Shown here piece after piece: positions 45,083 to 54,115 of a DNA stretch of 64,000 bases (position 1 is the stretch's first letter; every line of letters begins with the position of its first letter). The notes beneath the pieces were generated by a model that was not told the DNA's origin, did not search any database, and worked only from the letters and a program-made list of their open reading frames with translations. Source of the DNA: Vallitalea guaymasensis (lineage in GTDB: Bacteria; Bacillota; Clostridia; Lachnospirales; Vallitaleaceae); NCBI RefSeq assembly GCF_018141425.1, contig NZ_CP058561.1:1550001-1614000 (forward strand), in the 5' to 3' direction. A program made the position numbers and the translations under genes.

Positions 45083-48000
45083 TCACCTCCTGCGAATGTA
45101 TACTAAATTGTGTAGCGTATGACGTACCAAAGTAAGTACTCTCGTTTCATCACCTCTATCAATACCGTATAATCTGTTTATATGAAGATGGATTATACTA
45201 TGCATTGCATCAATGGATTTAACATAATAATCTCCACTAAGCTCTTTCTTAGATAATTGTTCTCCATAATAATTCAATGTATTACTTCTTGCCTGCAATG
45301 CTGGTAATAAGAATTGTCCTGCTTCATGTCTCCTAAGCTCTGCAAATCCATCTCTTGTATCGCCTAATTTCATATACAGTGACCTCTTTGACCTAAATAG
45401 ATCAAGATAATTTTTATAGTTAACAATCTTATCCAAGAAAGCAAGTTGTTCTTCAAAAGTCAATCCAAATTGCTCCATGATATCAATAATACTTATAACT
45501 GCCAATAAATCTTTTTCTATAGGTAAAATACCTTGTTCATTTAATTTTATCCAATCCATTACAATTTTGCTGTCTATGCAAAACCACTGCTCTGCGATGT
45601 TTATTAATTCCCGACCACCATATCGTTCAATTTCAGGGTCATATGTATCAATAACCATACGTGAAAGCATACCTTCCTTCAAACAATTATTGGCAAAAAT
45701 ATTGAGTTGTGGTAAAAACTCACTTTGTAATTTCTTAGGTTCACCAAAAAAACGTAACCTTATATGTCCATCAGGGTCAGCATATCTCATATAGAAACTA
45801 GACCCAATCCAACCATTCTGCTCTGCTTTATAACAGAATTCTCTTAATCGACCTCCCAAAAATTCCTCTATACGATTCCAGGCTCCATACCATTTAACAT
45901 ACATCCATTCACTTCCTGGGAGCTTAAAACGTTCAGCAAGGTCAATTGGTTTATACTGCCTTTTAGGTATTGATTCCCTATTTTTTATTGCAGGATTTCT
46001 AATGATTGGAAAAACAAATTCTGTATAATAACTACCCTCTTGACTTTTAGGAAGGGCTCCTAATTCATGCCCCAATTCAGTTAAAATAATTCCTTGCCCA
46101 AACCCAAGCTTAGCGAATTCTCTCCGTATTTCGTCAATATGCTCACTCTCATTCAAATCCAACAATAATCTATTATCTGTTTGAGTCAAGTAGACATACC
46201 TTGGAAGTCGCAATTCTTTTTTGTATGTATCAAATTTTTCTATCCATTCTTCTTTATTCATATTATCTTCAATAGGGAATGTTTCCTTATTAATAATCCA
46301 TCTAGCAGGGGATAAAATACAACGTCCATATTTTATACGAGGCAAAAATGGCAATGAATTAAATTCTCCCCAATGTAAATTTTCAATATTCCTCTGCCTC
46401 TCCATAGACAATTCTCTAAGGAATCTATAGACATTAGGTGAATTAGATCCATTGAACATATGATTAACTACAGTTATAACCTCTTTACCAAGTTTTAATG
46501 ACCTAAGATAGAATCCTCTCTTATCTATGCCAACCACCAAATCTGATAAAGGAATAATATTCTCTGGTTTCTTAGAAGATGTTGTCCCCATAACAATCTC
46601 GTAGTTACGATTATCATAGGTTAATACTACATTAGCTGCTCTGCCATCTATGGGTAAGTAAACCAATTCGGCTAATATTCCATCTGAACACATCTCTTGT
46701 TCTGATTTCCCAAATTTTTTTAGCTCATCTTGAAACTCAGAACCCATAATGTCAGTAAATCTCCCAATTGACCTTCCTGCACCATAGGAAAGGGCTGTTG
46801 CTCCACTTATAAGAGTATAATCTCCTGCTTCTACACTTTCTTTTGAATCAGCAGCCAATGAAAAAAAGAGTTCAAAAGAGCGAGGGGCATAGCGGCTGTC
46901 AACCTCTTCTCCTGCTAATTCTTCTATTTTCTCATCATCTAGAACAATTTCTTGTTCTCCCTTTAATAAGGTCATAGTTAACCATTGTGATAACAAATAC
47001 TTCTTCCGTTGCTGAAACTCAGTTCTATTTTCCTTTGGGTTTCTTTTGGAAGGTGGATATTCATATGTAGCTGGTGAACCTAATCCTATCTCTTCATCCA
47101 ATAACTCTAATAATGGAACCTCTCTTGATGATCCATATTTTTTTATGAAATCATTTCTGTATTCCAAGAAGTGTGATAATCCGTATTCATTATCACTGAT
47201 TTTCCACAGTACTTCTGCTGCTTTTTCCACTTCTTCTTTAATAGAAATGGGTAAGACTACTTCATCCTTTTGAATCTTAAGATCAACCTGTAGATAATTT
47301 TTACTTTCGGCTATTTTTTTCATCTTCTTAATTATGTTTCGATATAATTCTTCGCCTTCTCCTAATAGGGTTCTATCATACATATCTATCATGAAGGATA
47401 TTTCTTGTAACTGAGCTTTTAATTTATCTATCCCTTTTATATCTTCTATACGTTGTAATAGGTAATTTAATGGATTTGCCTCTATTAGAGGTGGACGTAA
47501 ATTGGAAATTAACAGCTCTTGTTTAAATAACTGATAAACAAATTGGTTTATTTGCTCGCGTGGCGTATCTGGATATTCAACATTTAACTTATTAACTAAT
47601 TCTTTGTAGGTCATAGGTTTCTCTGATAAGTTAAGGGCTTGTTTGACAGCGCTTGTAGTCCGTACTGATGTACGTTCCATTTCATTGCCTTTCCCCTTAG
47701 CCTGACCTAAATTCGTTAAGTATGGAAGGTATGTTCTATTACCCACTTTATAAGCCATAGTATTTGCCATTACTATTAGTTGCTTGATTAGGTTAGGGTC
47801 ATTCTCCATTTGTGCTATTATCTTGAATAACCAGTCCATATCAGGACGAGTACGCTTTTCATGATACTCAGTACTCCTTAATGCAACTTTGTAATAATCT
47901 CCGTACTCTCCATACGCCACTCCAGAAAATAAACCAAAAGGTGTTGGTCTAGTAGACATTCTTATCAAATAACGTAAAAAAGCTCTGGCAACTTGTTCTC

Positions 48001-48226
48001 TTTTACGGGATGGACTATCTGGTGAAAGGTTAGTTAGAGCATCCAGAAGTGATATACTCGAAACAGCTATTGCTTCTCTGATTAAGGGATCTTGTGTAAA
48101 TTCCCATAATTCATCTAAAATAGGTGCATTAAAGGATGTTAACTTATTTTCAAATACATTTGTAGATAGTATAGGCGTTCGTAATATAAAAAAATCAAGA
48201 CATTTGAATATACTCTGATTACTCAT
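45083..48226 (-). CDS. lanB: LanB lanthipeptide dehydratase, full length
   Basis: The 1047-residue enzyme dehydrates Ser and Thr using glutamyl-tRNA. The glutamylation domain includes RMSTRPTPFGLFSGVAYG at about residues 89-106 and runs to about 750. The C-terminal elimination (SpaB_C) domain begins near WMYVKWYGAWNRIEEFLGG and includes MRYADPDGHIRLRFFG. It is full length like NisB (about 990 residues), not split as in thiopeptide systems. AGGAGAT precedes the ATG. It lies 83 nt downstream of lanA with a strong hairpin between. It should install dehydroalanine and dehydrobutyrine in the repeated core of LanA. Confidence 0.96.
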   Translation of the reverse strand: MSNQSIFKCLDFFILRTPILSTNVFENKLTSFNAPILDELWEFTQDPLIREAIAVSSISLLDALTNLSPDSPSRKREQVARAFLRYLIRMSTRPTPFGLFSGVAYGEYGDYYKVALRSTEYHEKRTRPDMDWLFKIIAQMENDPNLIKQLIVMANTMAYKVGNRTYLPYLTNLGQAKGKGNEMERTSVRTTSAVKQALNLSEKPMTYKELVNKLNVEYPDTPREQINQFVYQLFKQELLISNLRPPLIEANPLNYLLQRIEDIKGIDKLKAQLQEISFMIDMYDRTLLGEGEELYRNIIKKMKKIAESKNYLQVDLKIQKDEVVLPISIKEEVEKAAEVLWKISDNEYGLSHFLEYRNDFIKKYGSSREVPLLELLDEEIGLGSPATYEYPPSKRNPKENRTEFQQRKKYLLSQWLTMTLLKGEQEIVLDDEKIEELAGEEVDSRYAPRSFELFFSLAADSKESVEAGDYTLISGATALSYGAGRSIGRFTDIMGSEFQDELKKFGKSEQEMCSDGILAELVYLPIDGRAANVVLTYDNRNYEIVMGTTSSKKPENIIPLSDLVVGIDKRGFYLRSLKLGKEVITVVNHMFNGSNSPNVYRFLRELSMERQRNIENLHWGEFNSLPFLPRIKYGRCILSPARWIINKETFPIEDNMNKEEWIEKFDTYKKELRLPRYVYLTQTDNRLLLDLNESEHIDEIRREFAKLGFGQGIILTELGHELGALPKSQEGSYYTEFVFPIIRNPAIKNRESIPKRQYKPIDLAERFKLPGSEWMYVKWYGAWNRIEEFLGGRLREFCYKAEQNGWIGSSFYMRYADPDGHIRLRFFGEPKKLQSEFLPQLNIFANNCLKEGMLSRMVIDTYDPEIERYGGRELINIAEQWFCIDSKIVMDWIKLNEQGILPIEKDLLAVISIIDIMEQFGLTFEEQLAFLDKIVNYKNYLDLFRSKRSLYMKLGDTRDGFAELRRHEAGQFLLPALQARSNTLNYYGEQLSKKELSGDYYVKSIDAMHSIIHLHINRLYGIDRGDETRVLTLVRHTLHNLVYIRRR

Positions 48227-48249
48227 TATTATCTCCTTTCATTCCATAT

Positions 48250-48288
48250 AAACATCAAAAAACATCACTAAGATGTTTTTTGATGTTT
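48250..48288 (-). promoter_or_regulatory. 17-bp perfect hairpin between lanA and lanB
   Basis: The 17-bp arms at 48250-48266 and 48272-48288 are perfectly complementary with a 5-nt loop. The hairpin starts about 21 nt after the lanA stop. The minus-strand tail has no long U-run, so it probably acts as a leaky terminator or mRNA stabiliser. That would give more precursor than enzyme, as in other lanthipeptide operons. Confidence 0.75.
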
Positions 48289-48309
48289 AATATTACTTTA
48301 CTCTATACA

Positions 48310-48501
48310 TTAACAACTTGAAGTATGAGTGTATCCACACATATTTTGACCAGTATAGCAGTCAGATGAATAACAAGTAGATGTATAGCAAGTAGATGTA
48401 TAACAAGATGATGTGTAACAAGTAGACGTATAAAGACCGTCTAATTCTGCACCATTAATTTTATCAACTTTAACTTCTAAATCAAATGGATTTTTTGCCA
48501 T
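48310..48501 (-). CDS. lanA: Class I lanthipeptide precursor with pentapeptide-repeat core
   Basis: The 63-residue peptide has a leader of about 22 residues with NPFDLEVKV, matching the FNLD-type box that LanB and LanC recognise. The core from residue 23 contains cysteines at 28, 33, 38, 43, 48, 55 and 63. Five consecutive units read (Y)TSTC, TSSC, TSTC, TSTC and SSDC, each separated by Tyr. Every one of these units has a Ser or Thr three residues before the Cys, suiting a ladder of small (methyl)lanthionine rings. The 19 Ser/Thr exceed the seven Cys, so several dehydrated residues may remain. GGGGG lies 7 nt before the ATG at 48501; the longer frame from 48519 is unsupported. I do not recognise this core. 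Confidence 0.92.
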   Translation of the reverse strand: MAKNPFDLEVKVDKINGAELDGLYTSTCYTSSCYTSTCYTSTCYSSDCYTGQNMCGYTHTSSC

Positions 48502-48529
48502 CGTCAATCCCCCTTTCATTTGTAAAGTT

Positions 48530-48541
48530 CCTTACATAAGG
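48530..48541. promoter_or_regulatory. Dyad in lanA leader
   Basis: CCTTA-CA-TAAGG is a 12-bp dyad about 30 bp upstream of the lanA start codon, downstream of the promoter. It could be an operator. No regulator gene is adjacent. Confidence 0.3.
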
Positions 48542-48604
48542 ACACAAGATTAATGAGATTATGTACTCACCTTGTAATTATCCCTTAAAAATGCATGCAC
48601 AAAT

Positions 48605-48633
48605 ATTATACATAGTATGATATTAAAAGTCAA
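48605..48633 (-). promoter_or_regulatory. lanA promoter
   Basis: On the minus strand TTGACT (48628-48633) and a perfect TATAAT (48605-48610) are 17 bp apart. The leader is about 100 nt. The rest of the 351-bp gap up to 48777 is AT-rich without a visible gene. Confidence 0.8.
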
Positions 48634-48776
48634 TTATTAATTTTTTTTATTTTCTTGTTATTTTGACAAAATAACCCATTATCTTTTTCAAAGTCAGATT
48701 TTATAAATATTATTGGTTAATTTCAGGTATGATTTTTATATATAGCTAATTTTTTGAATTTTGCAGTTAATGTAAG

Positions 48777-48811
48777 GCAATAAAAATATCCCTGCCAGAT
48801 AGACAGGGATA
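48777..48811 (-). terminator. Terminator of the amino-sugar operon
   Basis: TATCCCTG (48787-48794) pairs with CAGGGATA (48804-48811); on the minus strand a TATTTTTATT tail follows. It lies 40 nt after the nagB stop codon. Confidence 0.82.
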
Positions 48812-48852
48812 CATATAATAATTTAATACTAATTACATGTTTTAATTTAAAT

Positions 48853-49605
48853 TTATCCTATATAAGAATCTTGATCTAAATATAGTTTTGCTTGATTATG
48901 AGTTCTAATAATTGATACTGGAACCTCTTCTGTAATTTCTCCCTTAAGCAATTTATTGATTGCTTGATGCTTCAGTTTTCCAGGGACTATGCAAAATATT
49001 TGATTAGCACTCATTAATGCTGGAATAGTCAATGTTATAGCTTGTTTTGGTACTTCATCCAGTGAGGAAAAGCATCCATCATTCACTTGTTGAATACGGC
49101 ATGCTTCATCAAGTGTAATCTCTTTTATCAATTCTTTATCCTGGAAATTGGCTACATGTGGGTCATTAAAAGCGATATGTCCATTTTCTCCTGCTCCACA
49201 AATAACTATATCTATTTTATTGTTTTTTAGTATTTTTTGATATTTAGCAATTATTTCTTCTTTTGTTTCATCTCGTTCTTTTAGATAATATATATTTTTC
49301 AAATTGATGTTGGAAAATAATTCTCGCTCTAGAAAATTAGCGAACTTTGCACTATGGTTATTATTCAAGGTATGATATTCATCCATATGCATTGCATTTA
49401 CTCTTCTCCAATCTACATCATCTGCTTCTTTTAGATACTTGAATACGTCTGTTTGGGATGGAGCAGCAGCAAAAATAATGTTAACCTCTTCTTGTTTTTT
49501 TAGTAGGTTTTTGATTGAATCAGCAATATCTTTCCCTGCGGCTTTTCCCATTAACTCTCTATTTCCGTAGACTTCAACCACTAGTTTATCTTTTTGAAAT
49601 TTCAT
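48853..49605 (-). CDS. nagB: Glucosamine-6-phosphate deaminase family protein
   Basis: The 250-residue protein matches the NagB/6-phosphogluconolactonase fold: AAAPSQTDVFKYL near the N-terminus, MHMDEYHTL, and CGAGENGHIAFNDP with the catalytic Asp/His region. It converts glucosamine-6-phosphate to fructose-6-phosphate and ammonia. It is the last gene of the amino-sugar operon, 14 nt after nagA, and its ATG follows a GAGGGAG site. The subgroup resembles the NagB-like proteins seen beside AgaS/SIS proteins, so an isomeric amino sugar such as galactosamine-6-phosphate is possible. Confidence 0.88.
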   Translation of the reverse strand: MKFQKDKLVVEVYGNRELMGKAAGKDIADSIKNLLKKQEEVNIIFAAAPSQTDVFKYLKEADDVDWRRVNAMHMDEYHTLNNNHSAKFANFLERELFSNINLKNIYYLKERDETKEEIIAKYQKILKNNKIDIVICGAGENGHIAFNDPHVANFQDKELIKEITLDEACRIQQVNDGCFSSLDEVPKQAITLTIPALMSANQIFCIVPGKLKHQAINKLLKGEITEEVPVSIIRTHNQAKLYLDQDSYIG

Positions 49606-49619
49606 TATTGTCTCCCTCG

Positions 49620-50804
49620 TTATATTTTATTTATATTTATATCTCCCATAACCATCACTAACGAAATTTCTTGCTTATCATCAAAAATAATAATATCAGC
49701 ATCTTTACCTATTTCTATTGAACCTTTTTGATCTTCAATATTTAGTAATGTTGCAGGATTTATTGTCAACATGTTTACTACTTCGTCCAATGATGCACTT
49801 GTGTTATAATACATTGTTTTCAGAAGAATATCTGAGGTTGCTACACTTCCAGCAAAAGCACTTCGATCTGTCAATTTTGCCACATTATCTTCTACAACTA
49901 CTTCATATCCTGAATCTTTACCGCCTAAGGTATATAAACCATCAGGCATTCCTGCGGCTCTCATTGAATCTGTTACTAAACATATTCTATCTTTTCTCTT
50001 GATCTTGTATATTAATTCTAATAGTTCTTTAGGTAAATGGCTTCCGTCAGCAATAACTTCTACATAGATATCATCAAGTAAATAACCTGCTTCGACAGCT
50101 CCTGCTACTCTATATGCATTTTTCCTAATAACACTATTCATACCACTATAGAAATGAACAAGACATATATACCCATTTTCATAAGCCTTCTTAACCTCTT
50201 CACATGTTGCCTCAGTATGAGCTATAGAACAATTGATTTTCTTTTCTTTTAATACTTGTGCAAATTCAAGTGCTCCTTCAAGCTCTGGTGCTAAAGACCA
50301 TCTAATGATTCGATCAGTTAATGAAAGAATCTTATTATACTCTTCTGGTTCTGGATTCCTTAGATATCTTGGATCTTGAGCTCCACGTTGTCCATAAGAA
50401 AAATAAGGACCTTCAAGATGTAATCCAAGAATATTTGGATAACCTTTTTTGTTTAGATCAATGTTATTAAAGATGTTCATGAAAGTGTTTAGGTTCTCTT
50501 TAGTATTGGTCAAGGTAGTTGGAACAATGCTAGTTGTTCCATGTACCATATGTGCATAAACAGCCTTATATATAGCTTCTTCAGTGTTATCCATAAAATC
50601 ATGCCCTCCACCACCGTGGGTATGTATATCTATGAATCCAGGAGATATATATTGTTCTTTTGCATCTATTACCATGTCATAATTACAATTGAAATCTTCT
50701 GTATAAAATATTTGTTCAATTTTTTTATCTTTAATTAGTACAGAACCTTTTTTAATACCGTCTTTTTCTATTATATTCCCATTTTTTATTAATATTGTTT
50801 TCAT
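49620..50804 (-). CDS. nagA: N-acetylglucosamine-6-phosphate deacetylase
   Basis: The 394-residue amidohydrolase has the NagA motifs. DIHTHGGGGHDFMD holds the first metal-binding segment and GLHLEGPYFS the Glu metal ligand. SIAHTEAT and LVTDSMRAAGMPDG follow, the latter with the catalytic Asp. NPATLLNIEDQKGSIEIGKDADI lies near the C-terminus. It removes acetate from GlcNAc-6-phosphate before NagB acts. Its start is adjacent to the SIS-gene stop, showing tight coupling. AAGGTG precedes the ATG. No GlcNAc kinase or PTS is in the operon, so the source of the 6-phosphate is open. Confidence 0.95.
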   Translation of the reverse strand: MKTILIKNGNIIEKDGIKKGSVLIKDKKIEQIFYTEDFNCNYDMVIDAKEQYISPGFIDIHTHGGGGHDFMDNTEEAIYKAVYAHMVHGTTSIVPTTLTNTKENLNTFMNIFNNIDLNKKGYPNILGLHLEGPYFSYGQRGAQDPRYLRNPEPEEYNKILSLTDRIIRWSLAPELEGALEFAQVLKEKKINCSIAHTEATCEEVKKAYENGYICLVHFYSGMNSVIRKNAYRVAGAVEAGYLLDDIYVEVIADGSHLPKELLELIYKIKRKDRICLVTDSMRAAGMPDGLYTLGGKDSGYEVVVEDNVAKLTDRSAFAGSVATSDILLKTMYYNTSASLDEVVNMLTINPATLLNIEDQKGSIEIGKDADIIIFDDKQEISLVMVMGDININKI

Positions 50805-51557
50805 CTACAACACCTTAATTTTATCTTTGAATTTTCCAAGGAATTGATTATTCCATTCATCTCCGCCATCAGCATTTCCACTCATCCATACTGGAGGTTT
50901 GATTCCTTGTTTCACTAACATGTCAATTGCTTCAATCACTATACAATTCATCACATATGCATTTGCAAAGGTACTTAATGCACCTATCTTTTGTTCGAAA
51001 TTATCTAATTTTATTACTGCATCTCCAACTTGTATTTTACTATCAATAGCATAATCAACTATTTCATGGAGATTCTTCTTTGATGGATGACGAGCAATAT
51101 GATCTTGTGGTGTACTTTCAGCATGCTCAAATGAACAGATACCTATTGTCGTAGCACCATTTTCTTTGGATTCTAACGCTGCCTCAATTGTTGCAGCATT
51201 AATTCCATATGCATTAACTATAATTACTAAGTCTCCTTCTCCTATTCCATAATCATTGATGACAACTTTTCCATAACCAGGCAGTCTTTCGATTTGCATT
51301 GAACGAAGTGCCCCATGATTAAGCATGGTTCCCCCATCCAATATAGCATTAATATGCATTAATCCCCCAGCTCGAAAGAAAATCTCCATTGTAGCTAGGT
51401 TAGAATGTCCACCAGGTCCCCAAACATAGACTAACTTATCTTTTTTTATGTGTTCTGCTATAACCTGAGCAACTTTTAAAATTCTGTCTTTTTCCTCATT
51501 ATGAATACGATTGATAATTCCAAAAACATGTTCATGATATTGATTCATTACACTCAT
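50805..51557 (-). CDS. SIS-domain sugar-phosphate-binding protein
   Basis: The 250-residue protein has one SIS domain. VYVWGPGGHSNLATMEIFFRAGGL forms the first loop, and EGDLVIIVNAYGINAATIEAAL plus GICSFEHAES the later strand-loop segments. SIS proteins bind or isomerise phosphosugars. This subgroup lacks an obvious HTH, so it is enzymatic rather than regulatory. It sits between a ceramidase-like hydrolase and nagA. It probably handles an amino-sugar phosphate such as an etherase or ketose isomerase substrate. GGAGGATTG precedes the ATG. The specific reaction is not determined. Confidence 0.8.
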   Translation of the reverse strand: MSVMNQYHEHVFGIINRIHNEEKDRILKVAQVIAEHIKKDKLVYVWGPGGHSNLATMEIFFRAGGLMHINAILDGGTMLNHGALRSMQIERLPGYGKVVINDYGIGEGDLVIIVNAYGINAATIEAALESKENGATTIGICSFEHAESTPQDHIARHPSKKNLHEIVDYAIDSKIQVGDAVIKLDNFEQKIGALSTFANAYVMNCIVIEAIDMLVKQGIKPPVWMSGNADGGDEWNNQFLGKFKDKIKVL

Positions 51558-51560
51558 AAC

Positions 51561-52817
51561 TCAATCCTCCAATATTTTTCTTATTTCTACCTTTATTTCT
51601 TCCTCATTTTTACATTCTAGCTGACCACTCAAAGCAAAGTACCAAGTTGAACCTTCTGGTTCATATCCACCTTCTTTCAATTGTATTGAAGTCGGAATAT
51701 AGCCTATCATTCCATTGGTATAACCTATGGATAATACGTCTTTGTCAGTAATTTTCTTGGCAAACCTTGAATACTCTCCAGACATTTCTCCATTATATCC
51801 AAGAATCGTAAGTTCTTTACCAAAACAGATTTCTGTAATAACTAGCGTTTCATAATTTCTGTTTTTCTTCTTAATAATAGCTTTTGACCATTGACGTTTC
51901 AGCTCATCTTCACTAGTAAGCTCTTTTTCTAGTTCTCGGTCATTCAAGTATGGATTTATGTTAAGATTTAACATATGTTTTTTTATAGTTAATTCATCTA
52001 ATTCAAGGTTTTCATATTTCAGTCTTTCTTCTTGAGTAATAATTGAGTCATAGAACTGATTGGCTAACTGCTCAACCCTTTCAATATCTCCTGAGAAAAA
52101 TTCATTTCCTACTATAATCTTTGGTCGAATATCTCCTGTACACCCTTGCAGGAACATGCTTGTTGTATTGTAATGATTATCTAGTAATTTCATCAATACT
52201 CCTGGGTAATCACCATTTATATAATTAATATTAGCAACATTAGCATGACAAGGATAATGTACAATAAAACCAACTGGGTTATCTTCTTGGTTCACGAATT
52301 TTAACAACGTAACTGTTTTATCTACTTTCACTTCAAGATTAGGCATCATCTTGATTTCATTATCAATATCTACTCTTCTATATACATTGATATCAAGACA
52401 ATATTCCGCTTTCTTTAAGTTTACTTCCTGCATATTTTTTTGGGATTCATTAATAGCAGTTAACACTTTTTCTTGTAATTCCATCAAATATTCACTGTCT
52501 ACTTCTTCCAATAATTCTGTAAAATTTTCACTTGTACCTGGTCCTGAGTGATTATGTGATGCAGTAAAAACTATATTTTCATAACTTAGATTAAATCTTT
52601 GACTTATTCGCTTATTCATTGTATCTATGAAGTCACTGCCCCACCAAAGCAAATCACCATAAATAATTACTTTATCTTCATCGCTTGTCCTAAAGTAATA
52701 AACTACTGTATAAATATCATGTATAACATCAATAAACGGCTCAAGACGATTTGCATAACCTGCAAGTCTTATTTTTTTTGACGGTGTAATACTAATTTTT
52801 GATACCCCTAACTGCAT
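51561..52817 (-). CDS. Neutral/alkaline ceramidase-like zinc amidohydrolase
   Basis: The protein of about 418 residues has zinc-site motifs of the neutral/alkaline non-lysosomal ceramidase N-terminal domain family. These are TASHNHSGPGTS, HYPCHANV, NGDYPGVL, GCTGDIRP and SIGYTNGMIGYIP. It lacks a signal peptide and the C-terminal domain of true ceramidases. Shorter bacterial relatives in sugar operons probably cleave other amide bonds. Here an N-acyl or N-acetyl sugar is likely. The start at 52817 is 7 nt after GAGG; an ATG two codons earlier makes an ATGA overlap with the epimerase stop. The substrate is inferred from context only. Confidence 0.78.
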   Translation of the reverse strand: MQLGVSKISITPSKKIRLAGYANRLEPFIDVIHDIYTVVYYFRTSDEDKVIIYGDLLWWGSDFIDTMNKRISQRFNLSYENIVFTASHNHSGPGTSENFTELLEEVDSEYLMELQEKVLTAINESQKNMQEVNLKKAEYCLDINVYRRVDIDNEIKMMPNLEVKVDKTVTLLKFVNQEDNPVGFIVHYPCHANVANINYINGDYPGVLMKLLDNHYNTTSMFLQGCTGDIRPKIIVGNEFFSGDIERVEQLANQFYDSIITQEERLKYENLELDELTIKKHMLNLNINPYLNDRELEKELTSEDELKRQWSKAIIKKKNRNYETLVITEICFGKELTILGYNGEMSGEYSRFAKKITDKDVLSIGYTNGMIGYIPTSIQLKEGGYEPEGSTWYFALSGQLECKNEEEIKVEIRKILED

Positions 52818-52819
52818 TA

Positions 52820-54046
52820 TCATTCCTCACTCTCAATAATCTTAATGAAGGCTCTCATAATATGAAATGGGTCTTTTACAGGCAAAGCTACAACTTTTTC
52901 TAGTGGAGACCCATCTCTAAGTCTGATTTGAATCCATTCTCCAATTTCTTCATTTGGAAAAATTCTAAATACATAATCCTTAATCTTATTATATCTTTCG
53001 AGATATTTTTCATTTCCAGTTAATTGATATAATTTATGGAATATGACTAATGCTTCTGATTGGGGCCACCATATTTTCATATCATGTGTATCCATTATCA
53101 GATTCTCGAATGAAGTTTCCTGTGATTCTCCTTTGGGAACTCCTCCCTCTCTATCTACAAATCTTAAGAGTCCTCCGAATTCTTCATCCCATCCTATATC
53201 AAATGATTTTATTGAAATATCTCCAATTGTATCTATGTGTTTCCTGATATCCTGATATTTTTCAAGATATTCAATAATGAACCACATACTTTCAAGGGCA
53301 TGACCTGGAGTAACATGACGATCTAACAGTCTCTTATTCTTTGACCCCTTTTTATATACAAATTCTCTTATCAATCCATCTTCACACAACTTATACAATA
53401 TAGTATTTATCATATTATTAGCCTGCTCCACATATTTATCATACTTCATACTATATTTATCAAGTGTTTGTATCACTTCATATAATGTATTCACCATTAT
53501 CATGTTAACAGCATGAGTTTCATATCCTTCTGGAATAGGATATGGTTCTGTATAGAAGTGTTTACTTGATATCTTATTAGTTGTGTTATTCAAGATATTC
53601 AATATTGTTTTAACTAAAGATTCATCCTCTATATTTTGAACATATTTACAGATTCCAATAATGATAAAACAGTCTGAGTATATGCTTGTATCATATCTAC
53701 CTGTTTTTTTATCTTTTATTCTTGTACCATCTCTTTCTAGTAAGAATACAGTACTATAATCCTCAAGGAGACAATTATCAAGAATGAATCTTAAATTTCC
53801 ATCCATATAATTTTTCAATCTATTTTTGTCAATATCCAATATACCTTTTATTGATAGTTCATAAAGTGAACTTAATATCCATAAAAATCTTCCTTGAGAC
53901 CATGAATACTTTTTTTCATTAATTATTTTGTCACCATAATTATTTATGCAATTCAATACACCACCGTAAGTAGTATCTATATATTTCTCCCAATATGGCC
54001 AAAAATCTTTTTCTATCTGTTCTTTATAATAACCTGTTTCTCTCAT
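52820..54046 (-). CDS. N-acylglucosamine 2-epimerase (AGE) family protein
   Basis: The 408-residue protein has the (alpha/alpha)6-barrel AGE pattern: DFWPYWEKYIDTTYGGVL, SWSQGRFLWIL, DRHVTPGHALESMWFI (His and Glu of the active site) and MKIWWPQSEALVIFHK. The family interconverts GlcNAc and ManNAc, or epimerises cellobiose or mannose. In a nag operon GlcNAc/ManNAc epimerisation is likely. It overlaps the hydrolase gene by a few bases and is 69 nt downstream of the transporter. AAGGTGG precedes the ATG. Cellobiose epimerase is the chief alternative. Confidence 0.88.
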   Translation of the reverse strand: MRETGYYKEQIEKDFWPYWEKYIDTTYGGVLNCINNYGDKIINEKKYSWSQGRFLWILSSLYELSIKGILDIDKNRLKNYMDGNLRFILDNCLLEDYSTVFLLERDGTRIKDKKTGRYDTSIYSDCFIIIGICKYVQNIEDESLVKTILNILNNTTNKISSKHFYTEPYPIPEGYETHAVNMIMVNTLYEVIQTLDKYSMKYDKYVEQANNMINTILYKLCEDGLIREFVYKKGSKNKRLLDRHVTPGHALESMWFIIEYLEKYQDIRKHIDTIGDISIKSFDIGWDEEFGGLLRFVDREGGVPKGESQETSFENLIMDTHDMKIWWPQSEALVIFHKLYQLTGNEKYLERYNKIKDYVFRIFPNEEIGEWIQIRLRDGSPLEKVVALPVKDPFHIMRAFIKIIESEE

Positions 54047-54115
54047 ATTAACACCACCTTGAAATTAATGAATATGAGAATTGTTCCTTCTCATATTCAC
54101 TAATATATATTATGA

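Noticed and set aside
48310-48501. CRISPR-like or satellite repeat from the 15-bp periodicity
   Set aside because: The repeats are in frame inside the lanthipeptide precursor and encode its core; there are no spacers.
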